Shown piece after piece: positions 17,319 to 26,447 of a stretch of DNA of 64,000 nt. The notes under the pieces were generated by a model. The model was given only the letters and a program-made list of their open reading frames with translations, did not search any database and was not told the origin of the DNA. This stretch comes from JANNSO01 sp964485395. Its GTDB lineage: Bacteria; Spirochaetota; Spirochaetia; Treponematales; UBA12059. Made by a program: the position numbers and the translations under genes. Position 1 is the first letter of the stretch. Every line of letters begins with the position of its first letter. The stretch is taken from positions 62,001 through 126,000 of the forward strand of contig CAZAJF010000006.1 in NCBI GenBank assembly GCA_964485395.1. Reading direction: 5' to 3'.

Positions 17319-17963
17319 ATGCGAATCAGAGCCTATGCTATCGCTTTGCTAATTGTAATTTCGATTAGTAGCTGCGTCTCATTATCACCACCCGATACAG
17401 TTAATAAGATTAATGTTGATAATGTAATGTTTCCAAAATTTTACTGGGATCAACCATTAGCCGAATTAATAGCCTTGCTTGGTTCGCCACTTACCACATC
17501 TGGTCAATCAGATGTAGTAACAGCATATTACTTTAAAGGATATAGTAAAATAGAATTCCCTAATGTTATATGCTGCACTGTGACTTCTTCATCTAAGTTG
17601 CTGAGAAGTATAAGTATATTTATATTATCTCAACATGAGGATAATCCACAATTGTATTTTAACGAATATTTAGAAATTGAAAAATATATTAATTCAATCT
17701 ATGGGATAGCATCTAAAACCGAAACCTTTTCACTAAATAAAGAACCGAAATACAATGGAGAAGAATTATTGAACCAAAGACTAACTATGATTACTAACTT
17801 TGAACTTGCTAATTCAGTAGTAATACATACTATAATGTATGATGAAGAACATATGAACCATGTTATGGCATGGGGCGATAAAAGAAGCCAGACCATGGAA
17901 GAGACTATTGAGATATTTAAAAATACTAGTTTCGCAGTTTTATTGAAAGGCAAGAAGAAATAA
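17319..17963 (+). CDS. Lipoprotein of unknown function
   Basis: 214 residues with a signal peptide (MRIRAYAIALLIVISI) ending in lipobox ISSC, so it is probably lipid-anchored in the envelope. The body has a short element PLAELIALLGSP and SDVVTAYYF that resembles SmpA/OmlA-type small folds, but similarity is too weak to name it. Good AAGGAA site. It appears monocistronic and surrounded by broken sequence. Confidence 0.65.
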   Translation: MRIRAYAIALLIVISISSCVSLSPPDTVNKINVDNVMFPKFYWDQPLAELIALLGSPLTTSGQSDVVTAYYFKGYSKIEFPNVICCTVTSSSKLLRSISIFILSQHEDNPQLYFNEYLEIEKYINSIYGIASKTETFSLNKEPKYNGEELLNQRLTMITNFELANSVVIHTIMYDEEHMNHVMAWGDKRSQTMEETIEIFKNTSFAVLLKGKKK

Positions 17964-18109
17964 AAATATCTAAAACATGGGTCAACCGTACAATGCTATT
18001 ATCATGATTACATACAGTCTCCGGGCTCGGTTCAAATCGCGTCAAAGCCGGAGTACCAGTTAAAGGAATATTAGATTCAATCCTTCGGGATAAAATAAAT
18101 TATAAAGTA

Positions 18110-18214
18110 ATGAAAAGACCTTTTTGAAATGCAATAGCAATCTTATGCGTAACAGTACTATTAGTATCTTGTAAAAAGCAAGGGTTAATGCAAGATCGAT
18201 TATTTGAAAAGTGA
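18110..18214 (+). pseudogene. Small lipoprotein gene with early stop
   Basis: From ATG 18110 the frame has TGA at codon 6, then NAIAILCVTVLLVSCKKQG, a typical lipobox signal peptide, and ends at TGA 18214 ten bases before the phosphoesterase ATG. It looks like a mini-lipoprotein whose start was damaged; only the leader survives. Confidence 0.4.
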
Positions 18215-18223
18215 GGATTATAG

Positions 18224-18988
18224 ATGCGTATATTATTCGGATCAGATTTTCATGGAAATATCAAAGCATATCAACGATTCGCTGAATTAGTAGAAAATGC
18301 TGATTTCGGAATTCTAGGAGGAGATTTGAATACTGGTTTCACACCAGACGAATTTGAACAAATAAGAGAAAAGTATGGCATTGAAGACGATGATCTAATT
18401 GAAGAATTACATTCGGAATTCGATTACTTACCAATAAGCCCTAATAGCAAATTAAATAAAGCATTCAAGGAGAAGGAAAAAGAATATAAAGAAATATTAA
18501 AAAAACCAAATAAGAAAATCTATTTCATTATGGGTAATGATGATGGTATTGTAGGTGGCGCATGGGATGAAGATGAAATATTTAGTAATGTAAACATGAA
18601 GCGGATTGACATTGGTATGGTAAACATTGTTGGCTACCAATATACACTACCATTTGTTGGTGGTCTTTTTGAAAAACGAGAAGAAGAACAGCAAAAAGAT
18701 ATGAGTAATATTTGGAATCTTGTTGATGAGTCAACAATTTTCGTATCACATGGTCCAGCTTATAAAGAAAATGATATGTTGCATAATGGCTTAACTGGGA
18801 ACCTAAATCGAATAGGTGGCAAGGCTTTAAGAGGATTAATTTCTGAAAGAAAGCCAAGATACCATCTATATGGACATTACCATCAGAAATATGGCATTAG
18901 AAAAAACTCCATAAATGGCTCATATCCAATATCAAGAAAATTCATCATGATTGATCTGGAAAAATCAATAGCGAAATGGCTAAGTTAG
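18224..18988 (+). CDS. Calcineurin-like metallophosphoesterase, subfamily A
   Basis: 254 residues with GTGAGGAT before the ATG. Motifs: GSDFHGN (6-12), GGDLNT (about 34), MGNDDGI (about 105), VSHGPAY (about 170) and YGHYHQKYG (about 217). The third motif has Asp where GNH is usual; GNxD variants are common in YfcE-like enzymes, so activity is still likely. The acidic insert between motifs 2 and 3 marks it as a relative of the genes at 5706 and 22703. Substrate unknown. Confidence 0.83.
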   Translation: MRILFGSDFHGNIKAYQRFAELVENADFGILGGDLNTGFTPDEFEQIREKYGIEDDDLIEELHSEFDYLPISPNSKLNKAFKEKEKEYKEILKKPNKKIYFIMGNDDGIVGGAWDEDEIFSNVNMKRIDIGMVNIVGYQYTLPFVGGLFEKREEEQQKDMSNIWNLVDESTIFVSHGPAYKENDMLHNGLTGNLNRIGGKALRGLISERKPRYHLYGHYHQKYGIRKNSINGSYPISRKFIMIDLEKSIAKWLS

Positions 18989-19126
18989 ATTTACAAACGT
19001 TTCAAGACTATGAACCTATGTTATGATTATTTGCTCGCTTAATTAAGAGCAAAATACATTAAGGAAGGATGAGGCAAGTCAGGCAGATATTATGACAACT
19101 GATATTTTAAGGAAGGAAAACAGATC

Positions 19127-19324
19127 ATGAAATCTGAGTTCGATAAAAACTATAATACTATAATGCTAAACGCCAACTACTTAAATAACAAAATTGCTGA
19201 AACTAATTATTTTGGGGAAGAAAATAAAATTTTCCTAAAACTTACGAATACTAATCATGATTTTATTGATTTCGAAATTATTTTTCATATAATACACGAT
19301 TTATTTGGAACAAAGTCAATCTAG
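19127..19324 (+). CDS. Short ORF, possibly the front part of the broken GGDEF gene
   Basis: 65 codons with AAGGAAAACAGATC before the ATG. Content reads as protein (SEFDKNYNTIMLNANYL) but is unrecognised. The frame used by the GGDEF pseudogene opens at 19270, so a shift near 19300-19324 would fuse the two into one protein of about 280 residues. Confidence 0.4.
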   Translation: MKSEFDKNYNTIMLNANYLNNKIAETNYFGEENKIFLKLTNTNHDFIDFEIIFHIIHDLFGTKSI

Positions 19325-19977
19325 CTTTTTGGAAGAGCATAAATGAGATTCAGAAAAATTTAGAAAAAAATATTGGGAAATCGATTAGTAAAAGTATTGT
19401 AATAATTGAATACTATACCGATAAAAAGAAATCAAAGAGTTTAATTTTGAAAATCAAGCGTCTTTATGACCTAATAATCGAATCAAAATCTGGAAAAGAC
19501 TTTCTGACTTGATTCTACAATAATAGGAAACTGGATACTGTTCTTAGGTTAGAAAACGATCGTTTCAATATTTACAATGTCAAATTCCATTTGATGATAT
19601 TGGATATTAAGCGATTAATAATAATTAATGATTTAGAGGGACATGCATTTGGGGATAAGCTCATTATCAAAATTAGTATTATAATTAAGGAGTTATGCTC
19701 AAATATTGATTACATATTTAGATATGGCGGAGATGAGTTTGTCATACTAATTCCCCATAAAGAGGAATCTCAGGTTAAGGAAATGGCTGAAAAAATCCTT
19801 GAAAAGGTAAGAAAATTATCGACAGCCCAATATGGAGTAGCATTAAGTATAGGAATTTCAAACACAAATGAAAAAACAAAGAATCTTACCGAACTTTTAG
19901 AAAGAGCAGATATTGCAATATACACTGCAAGCAATAAAGCCACTATGAGTAATGGAATTATAGAGTGGGCATTTTAG
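19325..19977 (+). pseudogene. GGDEF (diguanylate cyclase) gene with nonsense codon
   Basis: One frame runs from before 19325 to TAG 19977 with a single in-frame TGA at 19510-19512. The stop falls inside the opening GGDEF signature: KDFLT-stop-FYNNRKL, where the family has DxLTGxxNR, so a Gly codon GGA became TGA. Downstream are LMILDIKRL, NDLEGHAFGD, RYGGDEFVIL and SIGISNTNE, with the GGDEF loop intact. An internal restart at TTG 19591 would lack the first helix and strand, so c-di-GMP synthesis is doubtful. The upstream part is helical and lysine-rich. Confidence 0.75.
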
Positions 19978-20086
19978 TTAAGTATTTTTTGAAACTTAGG
20001 CGATACAGCTTCTTACTTGGACATTTAGGACACTAGGGTTGCTTAAAAGTTAATCGATATAGATGATTTACGATGAAGGAGTAATT

Positions 20087-20779
20087 ATGAATACTAGAAT
20101 TGGATTGATTGCTATGTCGCTGTTCATTCTCGGCAGCACTCTAATTACGCAAGAGAGCCTGAGCGATCAGGTGACAACCTACTACTTTCAGACAGTGAAT
20201 CTTTCAAGAGATGGTAATATCAGAATTGAGGTTACCCCAGAGAGTCAGCAAAAAAGGGACGGGAAGGTAGTTGTCGGCGTCCGATTTGATATAGTTAAAG
20301 ACAACGTGCTTGATCCAGTATTCACCGTCGGAACAGTGGGTTCTGGCGAGAATATGGATACGGCATTTCGAACCGCCCTAGCTGAATGGATGTTCTTTTT
20401 CGGGGACCCATTTAAGAACTACACCAACAAAATTGATGCCAAGCAATTCAATGACTACGACCTATTTTTCTCAGGAAAGAAAGCACAAGGAGAGCAGTCA
20501 GACCGGCTATCTACCTTCATAATCCCTGACGAACAGTGGAATGCACAACTTACCCGCCTGATTCAAGACGATCAATTATTCAAAAAAGGAGCTGTTAATA
20601 CTTCAATGATTCTTGTCATTGTTCAGAACGGAAAATTCGTCGGGGAATGTAGAATCAATGGAGTAGTAAGCACAAGTTTCTTAAACAGTATTGAGAAAAG
20701 TGGATTGTTCATTACCCTCGATTCAATTACTAGCCTTCTCGTTAAACAATATATAATTATTGCACCTAGGCGAAATTAA
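20087..20779 (+). CDS. Exported protein of unknown function
   Basis: 230 residues from ATG 20087, preferred over 20063 because GAAGGAG precedes it and the signal peptide (RIGLIAMSLFILGSTLI) then starts properly. No lipobox. The mature part is polar, with a repeated-strand look. Base composition here is less AT-rich than the neighbouring island genes, so it may have a different source. No family recognised. Confidence 0.6.
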   Translation: MNTRIGLIAMSLFILGSTLITQESLSDQVTTYYFQTVNLSRDGNIRIEVTPESQQKRDGKVVVGVRFDIVKDNVLDPVFTVGTVGSGENMDTAFRTALAEWMFFFGDPFKNYTNKIDAKQFNDYDLFFSGKKAQGEQSDRLSTFIIPDEQWNAQLTRLIQDDQLFKKGAVNTSMILVIVQNGKFVGECRINGVVSTSFLNSIEKSGLFITLDSITSLLVKQYIIIAPRRN

Positions 20780-21058
20780 GTTTTGGCTTCGTTTACTGTG
20801 TGTTTTAAGAATTCTGATCTTCTGGTGTCTGTAGAAAAGGAGGAAACTACATTAAAAATTCGGCTCCGACAAGGACTATAAAAAATAGTTTCGAAACTAA
20901 TCAGATGGTGCATTAAAGCACCAATATTCTGTCAAAAGGATGTTTTTCAATTCTGTTCAATCTCATAGATTATCCAGAAAATCTGTAGTAGACTAGTTTG
21001 AAAAATTAAAATTACCTTGAATAACTGATTATTCAATATACTATAGGGAGAACCTTAA

Positions 21059-21490
21059 ATGAATATGGTAAACTACAAGATTCTAAGAATCAGAATGCGT
21101 ATTCGAAGGGCATTATCTTCTATAATCCCTTTCCTTGCAAAGACGACAAAAATATTCAAGAAACCAATAGTGAAAGCATATAAGGATTCTGAAGGTTGGT
21201 TTATTTCTGATTCAAATGGATTTTCCAAAGCTCAAAACCAACTTATTGGAGGAGTTCCCGAGCTTATCGAACACTTTGTTGGCGCTTCGACTAAGATAAT
21301 GATTAAATATAGCTCAGTAAAATTTCAAGATGCCATTACCTGTGATCTGATTGAAACCAGACCAAGTGGTTCAACGTATCGATATCACGAGGGCAATGTT
21401 GACTATAAATTTTGGCTTTGCCCTGTCTTCTTTTGGTATTTCAAGAATCCTCCGAAAACTCTATTTGTGTTAATAGTTGACGACTGCTAG
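21059..21490 (+). CDS. WLCPV-motif protein, copy 2
   Basis: 143 residues; AGGGAGAA precedes the ATG. A basic, hydrophobic N-terminus (KILRIRMRIRRALSS) is followed by the body shared with the 5464 and 24643 proteins: an upstream strand (EGWFISDSNGF), then GSTYRYHEGN and FWLCPVFFWYFKNPPKTLFV. Possibly DUF6717 (from memory). Cys in the motif is conserved in all three. Function unknown. Confidence 0.65.
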   Translation: MNMVNYKILRIRMRIRRALSSIIPFLAKTTKIFKKPIVKAYKDSEGWFISDSNGFSKAQNQLIGGVPELIEHFVGASTKIMIKYSSVKFQDAITCDLIETRPSGSTYRYHEGNVDYKFWLCPVFFWYFKNPPKTLFVLIVDDC

Positions 21491-21510
21491 CTCCATGCAA
21501 AAGTACTTAA

Positions 21511-21669
21511 ATGATTTTATCGCAATGTTCGCTTTTTGATTTGGCAGGGCACGACTATTATCGCAGTTCCCCATTACAAGATAGCATCATTGGACTTATC
21601 TTGGAGAAGCATAGTAATGCATCTCGCAGTGACTATGACTTAAATCTTTATGGAGGTTTTGCAAAATGA
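21511..21669 (+). CDS. Possible small ORF coupled to STAS-like gene
   Basis: 52 codons (MILSQCSLFDLAGHDYYRSS...) ending in an ATGA overlap with the next gene. No ribosome site of quality and no family; the overlap is the main support. Confidence 0.35.
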   Translation: MILSQCSLFDLAGHDYYRSSPLQDSIIGLILEKHSNASRSDYDLNLYGGFAK

Positions 21670-22043
21670 CTGAAAATAAATACAGTTTAAAATGCATTAC
21701 CACTGCTTATAAACTGATCAATCATCCAGAAATTGCCTTGTTAAAGATAGTAGGTTCATTAGACTTATTTTCTAAAGGAAACTGGTTTAGCAGAATCGAA
21801 AAACTAAGCAAAGTTGGCTATAAAAAAATTATACTCGATTGCAATGAAACTTTTGTTTACGATCATATTGATCCATTTTTCACTAACCTTAAATTTCCTA
21901 AAGATAGCAATCTTTGTTTTGTTATTTATGCCAAAAAAGAATCGACAATAGTCAAGAATTACTATGATGGGATTCTTGGTGGAATGTTAAATTTCGTACT
22001 TGGATCAATGCAAGAGTGCATAGGTTACTTAAATAAATACTAA
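21666..22043 (+). CDS. STAS-like single-domain protein
   Basis: 125 residues; TATGGAGG precedes the ATG. The pattern of a central strand ALLKIVGSLDLF, helix, strand YKKIILDCNET, helix, strand NLCFVIYAKKE and final helix MQECIGYLNKY fits a STAS/anti-sigma-antagonist fold. The usual Ser/Thr phosphorylation site of SpoIIAA is not obvious. It may bind a ligand or partner like the STAS-like tail of the HDAC at 4209. Fold assignment is by eye only. Confidence 0.55.
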   Translation: MTENKYSLKCITTAYKLINHPEIALLKIVGSLDLFSKGNWFSRIEKLSKVGYKKIILDCNETFVYDHIDPFFTNLKFPKDSNLCFVIYAKKESTIVKNYYDGILGGMLNFVLGSMQECIGYLNKY

Positions 22044-22180
22044 TGTGAAGAAGTAAATACGAACCTTAACAAATCAGGTTTGCGCTAATGATAAGCCGAC
22101 CCTGCTGAGAATATTTTAGGTTTATAAAAAGTGGTTGAATACAAACCAATATTTTTTGACTTCTTGAGAGGAGAATAGAT

Positions 22181-22510
22181 ATGAAAGCACGACAAACTCT
22201 AATAGCAGTATTATTAGGGGTTATTACAGGTTATATAATTTGTTTCGCAGTATTTCTTGGATTTTTATTCCTAAATACTATCACTGCTGTTGACCTCAAT
22301 ACATTGGTTTGGACATTTTATTTATTACTTATTTTGATATTGATCCCTATTGTTATTCTGTTTATTAAGAATGCGAGAAGTAAAAAAACAACATTTGCGA
22401 ATGTTTATTGGCTGTCTTCTATTGCTTTTTCATTAATTGCTGGGATTACCGGGATTACATTACCAATAGTTGATTTATTTTTAATAGTTGCGATAAACAA
22501 AATATTATGA
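22181..22510 (+). CDS. Small integral membrane protein
   Basis: 109 residues, GAGAGGAG site. Three or four membrane helices (about 5-30, 38-58, 75-92, 94-108) separated by a short basic loop NARSKKTT. Unrecognised. Its stop overlaps the ATG of the next small ORF (ATGA). Confidence 0.6.
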   Translation: MKARQTLIAVLLGVITGYIICFAVFLGFLFLNTITAVDLNTLVWTFYLLLILILIPIVILFIKNARSKKTTFANVYWLSSIAFSLIAGITGITLPIVDLFLIVAINKIL

Positions 22511-22662
22511 AAATGGTTAAGCCGAATTCGAGATTACATGCTTTTATAAAATACAATTCAAGGAAGATTCAGCCAGATTCGCTCTTTGCCATGAATTATT
22601 ATTGCATTGACCATAACACAAAAACCTATCACATTTGCTTTTATAGATTTAGTGAATATTAG
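22507..22662 (+). CDS. Small basic ORF coupled to membrane protein gene
   Basis: 51 codons from the ATGA overlap with the membrane protein to TAG 22662: MKMVKPNSRLHAFIKYNSRK then an aromatic/Cys/His-rich tail (NYYCIDHNTKTYHICFYRF). Protein-like composition and the overlap suggest it is translated. No family. Confidence 0.4.
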   Translation: MKMVKPNSRLHAFIKYNSRKIQPDSLFAMNYYCIDHNTKTYHICFYRFSEY

Positions 22663-22702
22663 GTTGACGCTACATATATAGTGGGATTATTATAGAGGGC
22701 AA

Positions 22703-23473
22703 ATGAAAATCTTATTCACAACCGACATCCATGGTGATATGGAGACATATCAAGCCTTCTCAGAAAAATTGAAGGACTTCGACATTGGTATCATTGCTGG
22801 TGACTTGATGGAAGAATTCCTGTCACCTAATGATGCTATCGCATTTGGCTTGAAAGACAAAGAACTAATCGAAGAATTGCATGGCGAGGAATTTGACGAA
22901 GTTGTTGAAATGGATAAAGCCATAAAAAATGCACTCCATAACAAGAATTCAACAAATAGAAAAGGATTGGAAATTAAGAGAAAAAAAATAATAGAGACTC
23001 TCGAAATCGCACAGCGACCAATATACTACATTCGCGGTAACCATGATATTGCCGATTGGGGTGATACAAAATATATAAAAAATATTGAAAACAAGAAAAT
23101 AGATTTAGGAACAATAAGTCTATTTGGTTTGAAAGAAGATTTTAGATTGGCAGTAAGCCAATTTAGGTATTCAAGTAAAATAGCAAATTGCATTGATAAG
23201 GGTACAATTTTAGTTTGTCATTCTCCACCATATAAAATAATGGATATTACGAAAATGGTGCGAAGGAGGGATCATAAAGTAGTCCTTACACATGTTGGAA
23301 GTAAAAATATTCTTAAAATAGTAAACAAAAAGCATCCCCTGTTTTGCCTTTGCGGTCATGTACACCAAGGAATAGGTATTAACGGTAACATCATTAATGG
23401 GGGATGTTACAGGCATAAGAAATTTGCAAGCATCGATACAGAAAAAAGCAAAGCAGAATTTATCAACTGGTAA
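22703..23473 (+). CDS. Calcineurin-like metallophosphoesterase, subfamily A
   Basis: 256 residues; weak GAGGG site before the ATG. All motifs are canonical: TTDIHGD (6-12), AGDLMEE (about 35), RGNHDIADW (about 112), VCHSPPYK (about 173) and CGHVHQGIG (about 217). It is the closest relative of the 5706 protein, sharing the insert with NRKGLEIK. No coupled partner is evident downstream. Substrate unknown. Confidence 0.85.
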   Translation: MKILFTTDIHGDMETYQAFSEKLKDFDIGIIAGDLMEEFLSPNDAIAFGLKDKELIEELHGEEFDEVVEMDKAIKNALHNKNSTNRKGLEIKRKKIIETLEIAQRPIYYIRGNHDIADWGDTKYIKNIENKKIDLGTISLFGLKEDFRLAVSQFRYSSKIANCIDKGTILVCHSPPYKIMDITKMVRRRDHKVVLTHVGSKNILKIVNKKHPLFCLCGHVHQGIGINGNIINGGCYRHKKFASIDTEKSKAEFINW

Positions 23474-23793
23474 GGCTTTAAGATTGTCCTAAGATTGGCA
23501 TTAACTGAAAATAGTTATGTTACGATTATTTACTTTTGTTTTCTTAATTCATACTAAAGCAGCTTTGATGTTAAAATTATATATGGCAGGCTTGATCAAT
23601 CAATGGTAATATAAAAACAAAAAATGTTTTAGTATTACCCAAGAATGGTGCTTTTACAGATTCTGTTTTTTCTTAGTTGTGTAGATCAGCAAAATTCATA
23701 TCCAAAACAATAATGGGTGATACACTATCAGTTTGAATAGTCATTTATGAATTGATTGAATTAGTGTTGGATTGAACTATATATGAGGTGCAT
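23474..23793. other. AT-rich gap, nothing identified
   Basis: No coding frame, RNA gene or strong hairpin seen. The last bases hold the GAGGTG ribosome site of the next gene. Confidence 0.4.
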
Positions 23794-24534
23794 ATGTCCA
23801 TATTTGCTATTGGTGATATTCATGGATGTTTTGACTTATTAGATAAAGGGTTTGAAGTAATCAAAAACCGCGCATCTCTAAATGATAAAATAGTCCTCCT
23901 AGGGGACATAATTGATTCTGGCAGTGATACAAAAAAGTGTATCGATCTAATACTTGAAATGAGTCAAAAATATGAAGTAATCGCAGTCAAGGGAAATCAT
24001 GAAGAATGGATGCTACAAACAAAAGATGATTATACCAGTCACTCATGGATAATTAGTATGGATGGATTAAAAACCATTAAAAGCTATTCTGAAAGTGTAG
24101 AAGAAGAATTGAAAAGTGAATTAAAAGCAAATGGAATTGCAATAGTAAATGATCACGTACCAATATCGTATGATAAATTTTTCAAGGTGTTACCAAAAGC
24201 ACATTTGGATTTCATAGAAAACATGAGAGACTATTACATTGAAGGAAACTACATATTCGTTCACGCAGGGATATCAACAGAATATAAAGATCTTGACAAA
24301 ATGGATAGGCACAACATGAGATGGGGATTTGAAGGATTTCCGGAAAAATACCACGGAAATAAAATAGTTGTATATGGTCACTGGAGCAATAAAGCAGTAA
24401 TAAACGGCAACCAAGTGATTACATATCAATCCAATAACACTATCTGTATAGACACCCAAAAACATAACGTGCTTACAATATTTATAGCTCCAGAAAATAA
24501 AATAGTGCAAATTACGCCTAAAAAGCAAATCTAA
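23794..24534 (+). CDS. PPP-type metallophosphoesterase, copy 2
   Basis: 246 residues from ATG 23794 (a GTG six bases upstream is part of the ribosome site GAGGTG). Motifs: AIGDIHGC (4-11), LGDIIDSG (about 34; usual DRG is DSG here), KGNHEEWM (about 66), FVHAGIS (about 152) and YGHWSNKAV (about 190). The Arg-to-Ser change in motif 2 removes a phosphate-binding residue of PPP phosphatases and may shift substrate choice. Related to the 13698 protein. Confidence 0.83.
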   Translation: MSIFAIGDIHGCFDLLDKGFEVIKNRASLNDKIVLLGDIIDSGSDTKKCIDLILEMSQKYEVIAVKGNHEEWMLQTKDDYTSHSWIISMDGLKTIKSYSESVEEELKSELKANGIAIVNDHVPISYDKFFKVLPKAHLDFIENMRDYYIEGNYIFVHAGISTEYKDLDKMDRHNMRWGFEGFPEKYHGNKIVVYGHWSNKAVINGNQVITYQSNNTICIDTQKHNVLTIFIAPENKIVQITPKKQI

Positions 24535-24642
24535 TAAGTTTTAAATCTGTTATTTTAAAGCCATCCCAGTTTAGCAAACATAAGATTGACGCCTCAACTA
24601 AAAGCGAATATAATCTTATTTCAGAGAAAACCAGGAGCATAT

Positions 24643-25116
24643 ATGCAATATCGAGTTCATATTAAAAGGTTTGGCAATGGATTTTGGTCATTTCATACCC
24701 CGAGATTTGCATATCCTCAACTTCCAGAACGATCAATATTTGACAATGCGCTCGTTGCAGGAATAGATGACATGTTGTTGGAATATGAAAAGAAATATGG
24801 AAAATTTGATGTGATTTTCAGTGACACCAAGATTGATTGTGAAAATATCGATTTTATGAAATTGACGTGGGTTCGCGGGGATCGGTATGATTCTCAAAAA
24901 GGTGGCAATTGGTATGCTAATTCCGAAAATAAAATCGGATGGCTTTGCCCTGTTTTATTTGATTATTTTAACCCCTGCCCTGAAAATATTTTCATATTTT
25001 TAGTAAAATACCAGCAAACCAAAGATAGCAGGCTTACAATAAAACAACTCTTCGAAGAATTGAAAACCAAGTTACTTAAGAATAGCGTTGGATTTTTAGA
25101 ATCTGTGGAAGAGTAA
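24643..25116 (+). CDS. WLCPV-motif protein, copy 3 (full-length form)
   Basis: 157 residues from ATG 24643, which follows CCAGGAGC; a TTG at 24586 would have no site. N-terminal part YRVHIKRFGNGFWSFHTPRF and DNALVAGIDDML, then GDRYDSQKGGNWYANS and GWLCPVLFDYFNPCPENIF. This copy shows the whole domain and is the best query for naming the family. An additional C-terminal helix region of 30 residues is charged. Confidence 0.65.
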   Translation: MQYRVHIKRFGNGFWSFHTPRFAYPQLPERSIFDNALVAGIDDMLLEYEKKYGKFDVIFSDTKIDCENIDFMKLTWVRGDRYDSQKGGNWYANSENKIGWLCPVLFDYFNPCPENIFIFLVKYQQTKDSRLTIKQLFEELKTKLLKNSVGFLESVEE

Positions 25117-25223
25117 AAGTTAATAATACTATTTGAACCTGAGATTAAATATGGGAAAATTTGTCTGAAGGCATTGAATTATAGGCCATGTTCGAGGAAA
25201 TACTTTTAAATTATGGAGATTAG

Positions 25224-25961
25224 ATGAATCCCTCTTATCCAAGCATTAAACAAGCGCTATTTTTACTATTTTGCATAGTGACAATACAGACAATAATTGG
25301 TGTATTTATAACGGGTTTACTTCAAGCTCTCAATCATGAAATAAATAATTCCGCTTTAGCCGGCTTTGCTGATACGATTACACTAGGGTTGATTATTTTT
25401 AATGCTCAAAAATACTATGAATACAGCTTTAGCAAACTATATTCATTTAAGCTATTTAACCCTTTATATTTAATTCCTATAATTCTTGTTACTTGTGGGT
25501 TTTCTATATTACTATCCGAGTTAAATAATGTCATACAATTTTTCGTTCCTATTCCACCTATGTGGAGAGAGATATTTACTTCAGTTGGCAGCACTAAATC
25601 TGGAATGATACCTTCTATCCTGACTCTTTCTATTATTGCTCCACTAACTGAAGAGTTATTATTTCAAGGATTATTTCTGAAAAGCTTTCTAACTAAAATG
25701 ACAAAATCGAATGCTATTGTATTATCTTCGCTTTTATTTGCAATTCTTCATTTAAATCTCTGGCAATTTGCAGGAGCATTTTTAATGGGAATATTATTGG
25801 CAAATATGTATATTGAGTTCAAATCCCTTTTGCCATGCTTGATCGTACATAGTATATATAATTTTCTACCAACATTATCCAGAGATATTCTTAGTATTAA
25901 CATTTCTGGATACTCTTCACATACTCAATCATCACAATTTCAAACAATTCGTTTGACTTAA
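25224..25961 (+). CDS. CPBP family intramembrane metalloprotease
   Basis: 245 residues, mostly hydrophobic with about eight helices. The three CPBP/Abi motifs are visible: LTEELLFQG (about 142; usual EExxxR has Gln for Arg), FAILH (about 172) and HSIYN (about 212). Such enzymes process prenylated or other membrane peptides and in bacteria are often tied to bacteriocin self-immunity. The Gln substitution may change activity. The site is TTATGGAGAT. No peptide gene is apparent next to it. Confidence 0.82.
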   Translation: MNPSYPSIKQALFLLFCIVTIQTIIGVFITGLLQALNHEINNSALAGFADTITLGLIIFNAQKYYEYSFSKLYSFKLFNPLYLIPIILVTCGFSILLSELNNVIQFFVPIPPMWREIFTSVGSTKSGMIPSILTLSIIAPLTEELLFQGLFLKSFLTKMTKSNAIVLSSLLFAILHLNLWQFAGAFLMGILLANMYIEFKSLLPCLIVHSIYNFLPTLSRDILSINISGYSSHTQSSQFQTIRLT

Positions 25962-26042
25962 TTGAGGTGATATTGATCTTAGCATCTGTTCTTTCCTATA
26001 TATTTTTTGAGAAGTTAACTGTAAAATTTAGGAGGACTTAAA

Positions 26043-26447
26043 TTGGCAGTTTCAGTTGAAGTAAAAATAGAAGAAGATAATATTCATTGTCTTTTAATAA
26101 GAATTAGCGGTGTATATAAATACGGATCAGAAGGAAATGAAGATGCTGGGTATTTAGGGAAAATGATTCAAATTGGCGAGATTATTGGAACTTGCAAAAA
26201 GAATGGGTTAAAAGGAATCATTGTTGATATGCAATCACTATCCTATTCTTGGGGTAATGGAATACATATCTTCCAATTTGAATTATTTCGAAACATAATT
26301 CCTATTGCATATGTTACTGGAGCGAAGTGCATCGAAGGCATAATGAGTCTGTCTAAATTATCAAATATCATGGGAAATATTGAGTCAGCTATCTTTCCAT
26401 CCATGAAAGAAGCGGTTGAGTATATTAACAAAAGGAGTTTTTCATGA
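26043..26447 (+). CDS. STAS-like protein, TTG start
   Basis: 134 residues; AGGAGGAC precedes a TTG, and no better start exists. The strand-helix order (LLIRISGVY, helix IGEIIGTCKKN, strand LKGIIVDMQSLS, strand IPIAYVTGAK, helix MKEAVEYINKR) fits a STAS-like fold. The conserved Ser of SpoIIAA could be in MQSLSYSWG, placed right for phosphorylation, but this is inference. Its stop overlaps the HNH gene ATG (ATGA). Confidence 0.55.
   Translation: MAVSVEVKIEEDNIHCLLIRISGVYKYGSEGNEDAGYLGKMIQIGEIIGTCKKNGLKGIIVDMQSLSYSWGNGIHIFQFELFRNIIPIAYVTGAKCIEGIMSLSKLSNIMGNIESAIFPSMKEAVEYINKRSFS

Noticed and set aside
4209..26447. Integron-type gene cassette array (treponemes are known to carry one)
   Set aside because: Intergenic regions show no recurring attC-like inverted repeats, many genes overlap as operons, genes occur on both strands, and no integron integrase is present.
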